Shown here piece after piece: positions 29,258 through 37,420 of a DNA stretch of 64,000 nt (its first letter is position 1; the number at the start of each line of letters is the position of its first letter). The translations under genes were made by a program, and so were the position numbers. This DNA is from Planctomycetota bacterium. GTDB taxonomy: Bacteria; Planctomycetota; UBA1135; GCA-002686595. The notes beneath the pieces were generated by a model. It was not told the DNA's origin. It was given only the letters and a program-made list of their open reading frames with translations, and ran no database searches. The stretch spans positions 1 through 64,000 of the forward strand of contig JAJDET010000308.1 of NCBI GenBank assembly GCA_029259655.1. The letters run 5' to 3'.

Positions 29258-30757
29258 ATGAATCCCGCACACTACCTGTTGAGAACGTGCACACTCGGTG
29301 TACTCATCATCCTGATCTCGCCAGCTGCCGTCAGCGCCCAGTTCACCGAGATCATCGACGCCCTCGGAGACGGCCAGGGGCACGTGCTCGAATCGCCAGA
29401 CGGGATCGCGATAGATGGCTCCGGAAACGTCTATGTCGCGGGGTACAAGTCGTGCAACGTGTTCAAGATCACGCCGGGCGGGACCATCACGCAGATCATT
29501 GACGAAACGGGGGACGGATTCAGCCCGCTCGACCTCCCGAAGGCTATCGCCGTGGATCACCTCGGCAACGTCTTCGTGGCCGGGGAGGCATCCGCCAACG
29601 CGTTCAAGATTTCCCCGGCAGGCGCGATCACCGAGATCATCGACGCAGGCGGAGACGGGCTCGGCGCGCGCCTGAGACTCCCGCGCGGGATCGCCGTGAA
29701 CAGGGCGGGCGACGTCTTCGTCTCCGGGCGCCGCAGCGACAACGTGTTCAAGATCACGCCGAACGGCGGCATCACGCAGATCATCGATGCCACGGGGGAC
29801 GGGAGGGGGAACACGCTCGACGGTCCATCCCAAGTCGTCGCGAGCCCGGCCGGTATCGTGTACGTGGCAGGTAGGCAAAGCGACAACGTGTTCGAGATCA
29901 CTCCCGCAGGCACGATCACCGAGATCATCGACGCCACCGGGGACGGAGAGGGGAACATGCTCGACGGCGCCGAGCGCATCGCGGCGTCAGAGTCCGGGCA
30001 CGTCTATGTGGCCGGGACCCGCTCCAACAACGCGTTCGAGGTCGACCCCGGTGGGGACATCACGAAGATCATCGACGTGCTCGGCGACGGACACGGAAAC
30101 GACATGTGGAGCCCCAGGGGTATCGCCGTCGCACCGTCGGGGGACGTCTATGTCACGTGCTCCGGCTGGGGCCTCAGCGCCCGGATCTTCTGCATCAGAA
30201 ACGGGGACGTCAGCGCGATCCTCGATGGGGCGGGGCCTGGACAAGGGAAGCTGCTCAGATTCCCCCAGGGCATCGTCGCGGACGAAGCTGGGAACGTGTA
30301 CGTCTCGGCCAGCTCTTCGGACAACGCGTTCGTGTTCGCCCGCAGCGCAATGGCGTCATGCACTGTTCGAACCGGAAGTGGCATCAATCCGCTCGGTTTC
30401 GACTGTGTGACGAACCCGGTTGTCGGCACGACTTGGGAGTCCACGATCGATCTGACCCCCACGATCGGCTCCATGGCGCAGTTCACAGCCGTGGTCACCG
30501 GATTGGGCGGCCCAGCCTCCGGGGTCTTCGTCATGGGGGGGCAGGAGCTCCTGGTCTCGCCCCCCCTCGTGACGGACACCAGTGTCACCGGCGTGCACTC
30601 GATCGACGTGCCGTTCGATGCGTCCCTCATCGGAGTCCCTGTCTTCACGCAGGGAATGCGATTCGAGAGTGTCCTCCTGATGACTCCCTCCGGCGTGTCG
30701 ATGACGGGCGAACGTCCCGTGCTGTTGAACGCGCTGGACCTCGTGCTCGGGCTCTGA
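29258..30757 (+). CDS. Secreted seven-bladed NHL-type beta-propeller protein
   Basis: The 499-aa product starts at ATG 29258 with a signal peptide (..LGVLIILISPAAVSA). Residues about 28-360 consist of seven repeats of 46-48 aa following the pattern IIDxxGDGxG..PxGIAVDxxGNVYVAGxxSxNVFKITPxG. The last copy is shorter. The repeats match NHL/SMP-30-like blades, and their GDGxG starts could bind calcium. A C-terminal beta domain of about 130 residues follows and resembles those of secreted planctomycete proteins. Probably extracellular or surface bound; ligand unknown. Repetition is also visible in the DNA at about 140-bp period. Confidence 0.85.
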   Translation: MNPAHYLLRTCTLGVLIILISPAAVSAQFTEIIDALGDGQGHVLESPDGIAIDGSGNVYVAGYKSCNVFKITPGGTITQIIDETGDGFSPLDLPKAIAVDHLGNVFVAGEASANAFKISPAGAITEIIDAGGDGLGARLRLPRGIAVNRAGDVFVSGRRSDNVFKITPNGGITQIIDATGDGRGNTLDGPSQVVASPAGIVYVAGRQSDNVFEITPAGTITEIIDATGDGEGNMLDGAERIAASESGHVYVAGTRSNNAFEVDPGGDITKIIDVLGDGHGNDMWSPRGIAVAPSGDVYVTCSGWGLSARIFCIRNGDVSAILDGAGPGQGKLLRFPQGIVADEAGNVYVSASSSDNAFVFARSAMASCTVRTGSGINPLGFDCVTNPVVGTTWESTIDLTPTIGSMAQFTAVVTGLGGPASGVFVMGGQELLVSPPLVTDTSVTGVHSIDVPFDASLIGVPVFTQGMRFESVLLMTPSGVSMTGERPVLLNALDLVLGL

Positions 30758-30814
30758 TCGGCAGCGAGCGCTCCCGGGGGGCTGAACACGAGCTCATCGT
30801 TTCCAGTAGTTCCA

Positions 30815-30930
30815 CTACTCGCCGCTCTTCAACCAGTCGATCCGCTCGCGGATGGTCTCGCCAGGCCGTTCCGGGCCGAGGCCACGCCAGATGAACGGAA
30901 CGCTGTCGTCGGCGCCGTTGGCGATCAAGA
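30815..30930 (-). pseudogene. 3' fragment of an unidentified gene
   Basis: On the minus strand the codons read LLIANGADDSVPFIWRGLGP then ERPGETIRERIDWLKSGE and a TAG at 30817-30815. This looks like a genuine C-terminus, but coding sense fades at about 30930. There another gene fragment of opposite orientation begins. The 5' part of the gene is missing. Family not recognised. Confidence 0.5.
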
Positions 30931-31593
30931 GCTGAGCTCGAGCGCTTCGCCGAGCTACCGACTGTCCCGGATCCGCGGGCTCGACGAGACGCAGAGTCGG
31001 TCGCGTTCCTCGGGACGATCCTCGCGCTGAAGGACCTGTTCGCGGACTACGCCGAGCCGAACACGGGGAAGATCGCTCCGGGGGAGATCGCGGCGCACTA
31101 CGAAGCGCTTTCCCGGAAGTACGGCTATCCCGTGGCCGTGCCGTTGCGTCACGTTCAATCGGTGGTAGAGAACGAGACGAAGAATCCCGGGATCGAGGAG
31201 CTGACCAGCCTCCCGCCTCCGACCCTCGCCGACGCGAGGGAGTTCGTCGGGACCTGGAAGGGAACCTCGTTGCACGAAGGTGGCGTCCCCGTGGATCTCA
31301 TCCTCACCCTGGAAGTGCGCGGCGAGGTCGTCGTCGGCCGCACGAACGGGAGCATCCGCGGGCAGGACTTCGGGACGCGGGAGCACGACTTCACACGCGT
31401 TGCTGATGGGGGGAAGACCCTCGAGTGGGGCCACCTGAACCAGCGCGGTCCCGGAATCGAAGTCTACCGGGTGACGCTTCAGGAAGACGGGACCCTGGTC
31501 GGCACGATGGAGATGCAGTGCGTTCCCGACGGCTACCTGCCGGAAGACTTCGTTTCGCCCGTCTTCCACGTGAGCTTGGAGTCGGCGTCCTAG
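30931..31593 (+). pseudogene. 5'-truncated gene, hydrolase-linked beta domain
   Basis: Protein-like codons start near 30931 (ERFAELPTVPDPRARRDAES) and run without a start codon through VAFLGTILALKDLFADYAEP and YEALSRKYGYPVAVPL. A lipocalin-like beta domain follows (FVGTWKGTSLHEGG..) to the stop at 31593. The first half resembles the C-terminal end of serine alpha/beta hydrolases that carry such a beta domain. The upstream catalytic part is lost at the same point where the opposite-strand fragment 30815-30930 is cut. A GTG at 31132 could permit a 153-aa product containing only the beta domain. Confidence 0.55.
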
Positions 31594-31608
31594 CTCCGCG
31601 GCTCCTCG

Positions 31609-32382
31609 TCAGTCAGCCCGGACCCGGCGACACCAGGCGACTACGGCCTCGGTCATCGCGCGCGTCGCGTCGCCCGTGAAGACGTGATCGGCGCTCTCGA
31701 GCTCCACGAGCTCGGGCCTCTCTCCGGCGGCGGTGCGCGCGTCATGCGAGTCGCGCGGGGGGACAACGGTGTCGTCCGTGCCGTGCACGAGGAGCCAGGG
31801 GATCCGGATCTTTGCCGCCTGGGGGAGCACGTCGTCGATCGCGGTCAGGTCGTCGACGAAGGCCCGCGACAGCGGACACTCGGGCTTCTCCCACATGACG
31901 TCGCGACCCGGCTCGAGGGCGCCGAACTTGCGCTCGGCGAAGTCGCGCGTGTGCACCATGCCGGCGAGCGAGGCGAGCGCCCGGATCCGGTCGTCGGTCG
32001 CCGCACGCAGCACGCCGACGGCGCCGCCCATGCTGTGCCCGACGTAGACCACGCGCCGTCCCTCGAGACCGTCGAGCACCGAACCGAGATCGGCGACCTC
32101 CTTCGTGATCGTCGAGTCCTCGAAGCGACCGTCCGAGTCACCGTTGCCCGAGAACGAGAAGCGCAGCGACGGGATCCCGACCTCGGTCAGCGCCGCCGAC
32201 AGGGCGACGAGCCAGGGCCGGTCCCGGTTCGCCGTGACGCCGTGGCCGATCACGACGAGGTCGTCCGCGCCCGGGTCGCCCGCGCAGAGCTCGTGGTCGA
32301 GGCGCTCGCCGAACGTATTGAGGATGGGACCGGGCATCAGGCGGTGTACGGAGTCAGTCCTCGTAGTCCTCTTCTTCGCCAT
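31609..32382 (-). CDS. Alpha/beta hydrolase (serine aminopeptidase S33-like)
   Basis: The 257-aa protein has the full catalytic set: the oxyanion strand VVIGHGVTANRDRPW, nucleophile elbow GHSMGG (near 116), acid DD in VHGTDDTVVPP (near 205) and His in ADHVFTG (near 234). It resembles hydrolases acting on acyl chains or small peptides. The start at ATG 32382 overlaps the upstream gene by 29 bp and has GAGG eight bases before it. ATG 32337 would avoid the overlap and begin MPGPILNTFG. No leader, so cytoplasmic. Confidence 0.85.
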   Translation of the reverse strand: MAKKRTTRTDSVHRLMPGPILNTFGERLDHELCAGDPGADDLVVIGHGVTANRDRPWLVALSAALTEVGIPSLRFSFSGNGDSDGRFEDSTITKEVADLGSVLDGLEGRRVVYVGHSMGGAVGVLRAATDDRIRALASLAGMVHTRDFAERKFGALEPGRDVMWEKPECPLSRAFVDDLTAIDDVLPQAAKIRIPWLLVHGTDDTVVPPRDSHDARTAAGERPELVELESADHVFTGDATRAMTEAVVAWCRRVRAD

Positions 32383-33049
32383 GGATGACCTCGAAGAGCT
32401 CCGGGCCGAGTCCCTCCCGAAGGCGCTCCTCCGCCCACTCGTCGAACTCGTCGTAGCGCGCCTCGACCTCCCGGGGATCGTCCACGGTCAGGTCGAAGCT
32501 CTCGTCGATCTCCCGGCGCCGCGTCTCGATCTCGAGGAAGACCTCGGCCAGCTTCGCCTCCTGCCAGGCGAGGAGATCGTGCTCCTCCGCCAGCATGTGA
32601 GCGCTGAAGCGGGTCTCGAACTCCAGCTCGGTGCGCCGGCCTTCCTCTTCCTCGAGCTCCGCGGCGCGCCACCGGGCCTCGCGTTCCTCGGCCACCCAGT
32701 CGAGAACGAGCTCGCGCAGGTCGTCCCCCGCGGGAGGTTCGTCGGTGGCCGAGTCCACGGCCGCGCGGCGTGAGGTCGAACCGAGCTCGAGCTCGGCGAT
32801 GCGTCGTTCGAGCTCGGCCAGACGATCCGCGTATTCCGTCGGCGGATCCAGAGCGCGCGTCGCTCGAGTCGGCGACACGAGCGGCTCGATCTCACGCGGA
32901 GCAGGAGCCTCGGCGGACTCTGTCCGCGGTTCGACGGCCAGGGCCCGTTGCGAGCCGGAACGCGAGCCGCGCAAGAGCTCGAGCGCGCCCACGGTGGCGA
33001 GCGAGCTCACCACCGCCACGAGGGCGACCGTGACCGGAGTCATCTTCAC
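32354..33049 (-). CDS. Membrane-anchored coiled-coil protein
   Basis: The 231-aa product has one N-terminal membrane helix (residues 5-23, PVTVALVAVVSSLATVGAL) and then a long charged region with predicted coiled coil. Examples are EYADRLAELERRIAELELG and ELEEEEGRRTELEFETRFS, with an acidic tail ending GEEEDYED. No enzymatic motif is visible. It overlaps the downstream hydrolase gene, so the two may be translated together. Function unknown. Confidence 0.7.
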   Translation of the reverse strand: MKMTPVTVALVAVVSSLATVGALELLRGSRSGSQRALAVEPRTESAEAPAPREIEPLVSPTRATRALDPPTEYADRLAELERRIAELELGSTSRRAAVDSATDEPPAGDDLRELVLDWVAEEREARWRAAELEEEEGRRTELEFETRFSAHMLAEEHDLLAWQEAKLAEVFLEIETRRREIDESFDLTVDDPREVEARYDEFDEWAEERLREGLGPELFEVIHGEEEDYED

Positions 33050-33237
33050 GTCCCGAGTCTAACCGAGCTCGCCTGGGCTAGACTCGAAGTCCCTCCATGC
33101 ACCATGACGAGCTCGAAAGAGCGAGCGGGACGTCGTTGGCCACCGCGGTGTGGATCGGGAACGCGCCTCGTGGACGGCGACTTGCCGACCACGACAGGGC
33201 GCTGAGGAGCGCTTGCTAGACTGTCTCCTGGGGTCCG

Positions 33238-33419
33238 ATGTTCACGACGTGGTTCCTGTGCTCCGTCTTGTGCTCGCAAGTGCAGGAGAGTCCAGCTCCG
33301 ACGACTTCGCGGGGCACTGGTCCACGAGCTTCGGTCCCCTCGAGTTGCAACGCGTAGGAACGCGAACCGAGGGCCGCTACACGATCGCAGGCCAGCTCGG
33401 CGAGCTGAGGGGTGGGATC
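33238..33419 (+). pseudogene. Frameshifted secreted beta-domain gene remnant
   Basis: ATG 33238 opens a signal-peptide-like stretch (MFTTWFLCSVLCSQVQES). One base of frame change near 33294 leads into SSDDFAGHWSTSFGPLELQR then VGTRTEGRYTIAGQLGELRG. That is a lipocalin-like beta motif similar to the one at 31240-31330. Coding sense stops at about 33420 with no proper end. A decayed, truncated secreted protein is the simplest reading. Nothing coding is seen in 33050-33237 beyond a doubtful 40-codon frame. Confidence 0.45.
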
Positions 33420-33443
33420 GCGGAGCCGAGTCCTCGCCGGACT

Positions 33444-34016
33444 TCACCCGACGGGCCTCGGGTGGAGCCACCTGAAGAACAGGCGCGTGAGGTAGGGAAG
33501 GACGACCCAGACCATGAGCGGTATCGAGATCATCAGGGAGACCAGCACCTGTAACGGGCCGGGGAGTCCGCTCAGGAACGGCTTCAGGACGACGTTCAGG
33601 AGCAGGACCACGGGGTAGAGCCCGAGGAAGATCAGGGTGGCGGTCTTGTAGCGGGGCGGAAGTCCCGCCGCGCCCTGGTCGGGGAGCGTGAACCAGCGCT
33701 CCATGCCTGCGAGCGACATCACCTCTTCGCGACAGATGTCGATCGACCGCAACTTCTCCAGCCACGCGCTCCGTTCCGACGAGCGGAGCCATTGCTCGAG
33801 GTTCTCGGCAGAGTCGAAGTGCGTGATCGCGATGTATTCGTCGCGACCCTCTCCGGGACGGAGGATCGTCGTGCCGTGGTTGCCCGCGAAGCCCGAGGAC
33901 GTCCGGGAGATGCCCGCGAGCCACTCCTCGTACTGCGCCTCGAAACCCGCTCGCACTTTCCGGGCGAAGATCGTCGTGACGGGGGAGGAGGGCTCCGCGC
34001 TCATCTTGGTCTCCAC
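33444..34016 (-). CDS. Antibiotic-biosynthesis-monooxygenase (ABM) domain membrane protein
   Basis: This 190-aa protein has an N-terminal ABM/dimeric alpha-beta barrel domain (about 10-105: VTTIFARKVRAGFEAQYEEW, YIAITHFDSAENLEQWLRS). Two C-terminal membrane helices follow (LIFLGLYPVVLLLNVVLKPF and LQVLVSLMISIPLMVWVVLPY). This ABM-plus-membrane layout is a known but uncharacterised family. ATG 34004 is an alternative start. It lies seven bases after the glutathionyl-hydroquinone reductase gene, suggesting a shared role with quinones or reactive organics, which is inference. Confidence 0.82.
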   Translation of the reverse strand: METKMSAEPSSPVTTIFARKVRAGFEAQYEEWLAGISRTSSGFAGNHGTTILRPGEGRDEYIAITHFDSAENLEQWLRSSERSAWLEKLRSIDICREEVMSLAGMERWFTLPDQGAAGLPPRYKTATLIFLGLYPVVLLLNVVLKPFLSGLPGPLQVLVSLMISIPLMVWVVLPYLTRLFFRWLHPRPVG

Positions 34017-34023
34017 TTCGGCG

Positions 34024-34953
34024 TCATCCCCGACCGTGCGGCGCCTCGAGGTCGAGCTCGGGCCCGACCGGGACGACCCGCGTCGGGTTGATCGACGCGT
34101 GCGTCACGTAGTAGTGCCGCTTGATGTGGTCGAGGTCGACCGTCTCGCCGAAGCCCTCGGTCTGGTAGAGGTCGCGCAGGTAGCCGGAGAGGTGGGGGTA
34201 GTCGGCGATGCGGCGCAGGTTGCACTTGAAGTGGCCGACGTACACGGCGTCGAAGCGGACGAGCGTCGTGAACAACCGGACGTCCGCCTCCGTCAGGCGT
34301 GCTCCCACCAGGTAGCGCCGGTTCGCCAAGCGCTCGTCCAGCTCGTCCAGCATCCCGAACAGCCCGACCACGGCCTGCTCGTACGACTCCTGCGAGGTCG
34401 CGAAGCCGGCGCGGTAGACGCCGTTGTTCACGTGCTCGTAGACGCGTCCGTTGATCTCGTCGATCTCGCCGCGTAGCTCCGCGGGGTAGAGCTCCATGTC
34501 GTTCCGCGCGTGTTCGCCGAACTCCTGGTCGAGCATGCGCAAGAGCTCGGACGACTCGTTGTTGACGATGCTCGCGGTCTCGCGGTCCCACAGCACCGGA
34601 ACGGTGACGCGGCCCTCGAACGACGGATCCGTCGCCGCGTACGCCTCGGACAGAAACGCGAAGCCGTTCACCGGATCCTCGTTCTGGCCCGGTCCCTCCC
34701 GGAAGGCCCAACCGCGCTCGTCGCGAATGGGGTCGACCACGCTCATCCCGATCGCGTGCTCGAGGCCCTTCAGACGGCGGGCGATGATCGTCCGGTGCGC
34801 CCAGGGGCAGGCGAGCGAGACGTAGAGATGGTAGCGGTCGGCCGCGGCGGGGAGCTCGGCGTCGCCGGCGCAAACCCACCGGCGAAAGGCGCTCCGCTGG
34901 CGGACGAACGCTCCCTTGGCGCTCTGCTCGAGAGGGAACTGGGACTGGGACAC
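34024..34953 (-). CDS. Glutathionyl-hydroquinone reductase (YqjG/Xi-class GST)
   Basis: The 309-aa product is chosen from GTG 34953, because GAGGAA lies six bases upstream and family similarity starts there. It has the Xi-class glutathione transferase pattern. The catalytic Cys sits in LYVSLACPWAHRTII (near 51), followed by GWAFREGPGQNEDPVNGFAF, VPVLWDRETASIVNNESSEL, and the C-terminal helical domain RLTEADVRLFTTLVRFDAVYVGHFKCN. Such enzymes reduce glutathionyl-hydroquinones to hydroquinones. A likely terminator separates it from the upstream NAD operon. Confidence 0.93.
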   Translation of the reverse strand: MSQSQFPLEQSAKGAFVRQRSAFRRWVCAGDAELPAAADRYHLYVSLACPWAHRTIIARRLKGLEHAIGMSVVDPIRDERGWAFREGPGQNEDPVNGFAFLSEAYAATDPSFEGRVTVPVLWDRETASIVNNESSELLRMLDQEFGEHARNDMELYPAELRGEIDEINGRVYEHVNNGVYRAGFATSQESYEQAVVGLFGMLDELDERLANRRYLVGARLTEADVRLFTTLVRFDAVYVGHFKCNLRRIADYPHLSGYLRDLYQTEGFGETVDLDHIKRHYYVTHASINPTRVVPVGPELDLEAPHGRG

Positions 34954-35014
34954 GGGGGTTCCTCGGTGGGGGCGGATCGGGGGCGGTCGGCTCGCGGTCT
35001 CCCGCAGCAAGATA

Positions 35015-35033
35015 GCGGACCGGCCCGGTCCGC
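35015..35033 (-). terminator. Hairpin after the NAD/triad operon
   Basis: Read on the minus strand, GCGGACC, a five-base loop and GGTCCGC form a 7-bp stem followed by TATCTTGCT. It lies 18 bases beyond the stop of the NUDIX regulator gene and before the reductase gene. It probably marks the end of the NAD-salvage operon. Confidence 0.55.
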
Positions 35034-35051
35034 GTTCAATCCACCGCGAGG

Positions 35052-35735
35052 TCAGGACCCTCGCTGCACGAACCGGTACACCGTCGCCGGACGCCTGCCC
35101 GTCGCGCGCTTCCCCGGCGCCTGCACGATCACTCCGTCCGTCAACATGCGCCGGAAGCGCCGGCGGAAGTTCGCCGGGTCGTAGGCCGTGCCCTTGATCG
35201 CCTCGTAGACACCCCGCAGCTCCGAGACCGTGAAGGTCTCCGGTACGAGCTCGAACCCGATCGGGGCGTAGTCGATCTTGCCGCGAATGCGCTCCAGGCC
35301 GCAGTTCAGGATCTGCTCGTGGTCGAAGGCGAGCCCGAGCTCCGGGACCTCTTTTGCGACCGAGAACCACCGGGCGTCGGCCGCGTCCGTCGCGGCGCGC
35401 GTGAGCGGGATCAGCTCCGGACGCACCAACGCGTAGTACGCCACCGTCACCACGCGCGTGCGCGGGTCGCGGTCGGGCCGGCCGAAGGTGTAGAGCTGTT
35501 CCAGGTAGACGCGGTCGCGCGGGAGGCCCGTCTCCTCCTCCAGCTCGCGGTGCGCCGCGTCCTCCAGGTCTTCACCGCCCTGCTCCTCGACCCGCACGAA
35601 GCCGCCCGGTAACGCCCAGCTCCCGCGAAACGGTTCGAGCTTGCGGCGAACGAGAAGCAACTTCAGATCCGAGTCGAGGATCGTGAACACCACGAGATCG
35701 ACCGTGAGCGCGGGGCGGGGATACTCGTCCGTCAT
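35052..35735 (-). CDS. NrtR-like NUDIX domain / winged-helix regulator
   Basis: This 227-aa protein starts at ATG 35735, overlapping the kinase stop by four bases. The NUDIX domain begins PALTVDLVVFTILDSDLKLL. Its box reads GGFVRVEE..DLEDAAHRELEEETGL, with a four-residue insertion (EQGG) but intact REL-EEE. The C-terminus (about 165-227: FTVSELRGVYEAIKGTAYDP.. FRRRFRRMLTDGVI) is the winged helix of NrtR-type proteins, which bind ADP-ribose and repress NAD-metabolism genes. Its place at the end of an operon with three NAD genes strongly supports that role. The intact catalytic residues leave open a hydrolase activity as well. Confidence 0.85.
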   Translation of the reverse strand: MTDEYPRPALTVDLVVFTILDSDLKLLLVRRKLEPFRGSWALPGGFVRVEEQGGEDLEDAAHRELEEETGLPRDRVYLEQLYTFGRPDRDPRTRVVTVAYYALVRPELIPLTRAATDAADARWFSVAKEVPELGLAFDHEQILNCGLERIRGKIDYAPIGFELVPETFTVSELRGVYEAIKGTAYDPANFRRRFRRMLTDGVIVQAPGKRATGRRPATVYRFVQRGS

Positions 35736-37420
35736 GGGGCCAGGGATAGAGCGAACAGGCGCTCGCCCCGGGAGAGTAAGACCTGGCGCCCGCGCTTGCC
35801 CAGCCGGCCGCCGGTCATTCCATCGGCGAACACGTGACGCACGTCGCCCTTGCCGGGACGGGCGCGGAAGGCCTCGAGTCCGTCCTCGACCCGGGCCACC
35901 GCGACCCCGCTCGACAGGCACGTCAGATCGAGCTCCGTGGGCCCGACGTCGCGGCTCACGCGCACGTCGTAGGTTCCCGCGGCCTCGTCACGTCGCACGA
36001 TCCAGCGGTCGTATCCCTTCTTCCCCGCGACCAGCAACGCCGCCACCGATCCGTCCGCCCGAGCGTCCACGATGCGACGCCCGTCGAGATCGGGCACGTG
36101 CAGCGACGGACAGGTGCCGGGCGCGGTGAGCCAGTGGAGCCACGTCGCGCCCAGGAGGTTCTGGACGGCGACGCCGGGGAAGAGGTGGGTAGCGTGCTCG
36201 AGCACCGAGGCGATGACCCGGCTCGACACGACCACGCCGCCGCGCGTCTCGAGGAAGTCGAGCTCCACCAGCTTGTCGCGCGTCCGCACGACGACCCGAC
36301 TGCCGGCGACGACGACCTCGTCGACCCGCAGCGAGAGCGGGATCGGCTGGTCGCGGAGTGCATCCAGCAGCTCTCCCTCGGCTCCGACCAGGATCGGCCG
36401 CTGCGTCTTCGGCAGGAGGATCAGGTCGCGCGCCCCGCGCGTACCCAGGGAGAGCGGGAGGCGGCGTCCGTCGACGAACAGCGCGTCCTGCGTCAGGACG
36501 ACCAGCAAACCCTCTTCTCCCGCGACTGCGACGATCGGCGTCGGGAACGAAGCCAGCTCGCGCGCCGAGAGCGCGCCGGTCGGCGCCGTCTTCACGCGCG
36601 GGACCACGGTCTTGCCGGCGACCTTCGGCGCGGGGCGCAGGTTGGTGGGCGGAGCGTCGCGATGGCCCTCCTGGAAGACCGCGCGGAACCAGTCGAGGAG
36701 CTGCACGGGGATCGTGTCGAACGGCGCCGCCGCCGCGGGGACGCGCACGCTCGGATCGAGGACGGACAGGTCGAGGCGCATCCGGTCGGCCAGCGCGCGC
36801 ACCTTCGGATGCCGCCCCTTGAAGGGGTGCAGGCCCACGAGCAACTGGAAGGCGAGGATCGCGAACGCGTACCAGTCGCTCCCCACGCACGGAGCCGGCG
36901 CGTGCGGATCGCGCACGCTCTCGAGCACGGCGCGCGCCGGGTGGCGCGGCGTCTGCCAGTTGTCGACGTCCACGAACCAGAGCTCGCGGAAGCGACGATC
37001 CGTCAGGAGGTTCAGCTCGTGCAGATCGACGATCAGGACGCCTGCGGCGTGGGCGGCCTCGACGCCTTCGCGAAGAGCGCCGATCAGTCGGAGCACGGCG
37101 TCCTGCCGGATACCGTTGCGCTCCTTGAAGCCGCGCGGGATCAGCTGCGCCAGCGGGATCGCGTCGCGCACGAACCGCATCGTGAAACCGACAGGCCTAC
37201 CGCTCTTCCTGTCGTGCAGGAGAGCGAGCGGTCGGATCACCCGCGGCGAGCGGATCGCGGCCAGCTCGCGCAGTTTCTCCTCGGAGAGCGTCGCTGCGGG
37301 ATCGGAGTAGATCTTGTACGCCGTATCGCCCTTGGCGTAGACCGCGCCTTGCCCGCCGGCCGCGACGAAGTCCGCCTGGTGAAGCACGACCCGGCTGCCG
37401 TCGTCGAGATGCAGCTTCAC
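35732..37420 (-). CDS. Divergent protein kinase of a vWA-PP2C-kinase triad
   Basis: The 562-aa protein starts at GTG 37420, overlapping the PP2C stop (GTGA). The kinase-like domain has GGQGAVY (22-28), ATP Lys K36 in AYKIYSD, and a changed catalytic loop VDLHELN (D132, N137) in place of HRDxxxxN. D151 in FVDVDN stands in for DFG. All key residues are therefore present in a divergent form. Residues about 295-562 form a repetitive beta region (LVVLTQDALFVDGRRLPL, VVVRTRDKLVELDFLE, HLFPGVAVQNLLGATWLHWL) that may be a propeller. Together with vWA and PP2C genes it matches the TerY-P triad layout, in which kinase and phosphatase act on a vWA partner. Confidence 0.8.
   Translation of the reverse strand: MKLHLDDGSRVVLHQADFVAAGGQGAVYAKGDTAYKIYSDPAATLSEEKLRELAAIRSPRVIRPLALLHDRKSGRPVGFTMRFVRDAIPLAQLIPRGFKERNGIRQDAVLRLIGALREGVEAAHAAGVLIVDLHELNLLTDRRFRELWFVDVDNWQTPRHPARAVLESVRDPHAPAPCVGSDWYAFAILAFQLLVGLHPFKGRHPKVRALADRMRLDLSVLDPSVRVPAAAAPFDTIPVQLLDWFRAVFQEGHRDAPPTNLRPAPKVAGKTVVPRVKTAPTGALSARELASFPTPIVAVAGEEGLLVVLTQDALFVDGRRLPLSLGTRGARDLILLPKTQRPILVGAEGELLDALRDQPIPLSLRVDEVVVAGSRVVVRTRDKLVELDFLETRGGVVVSSRVIASVLEHATHLFPGVAVQNLLGATWLHWLTAPGTCPSLHVPDLDGRRIVDARADGSVAALLVAGKKGYDRWIVRRDEAAGTYDVRVSRDVGPTELDLTCLSSGVAVARVEDGLEAFRARPGKGDVRHVFADGMTGGRLGKRGRQVLLSRGERLFALSLAP

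Noticed and set aside
29340-30340. CRISPR-like or tandem DNA repeat at about 140-bp period
   Set aside because: The period equals the 46-48-residue protein repeats of the propeller; no short conserved repeat with unique spacers.
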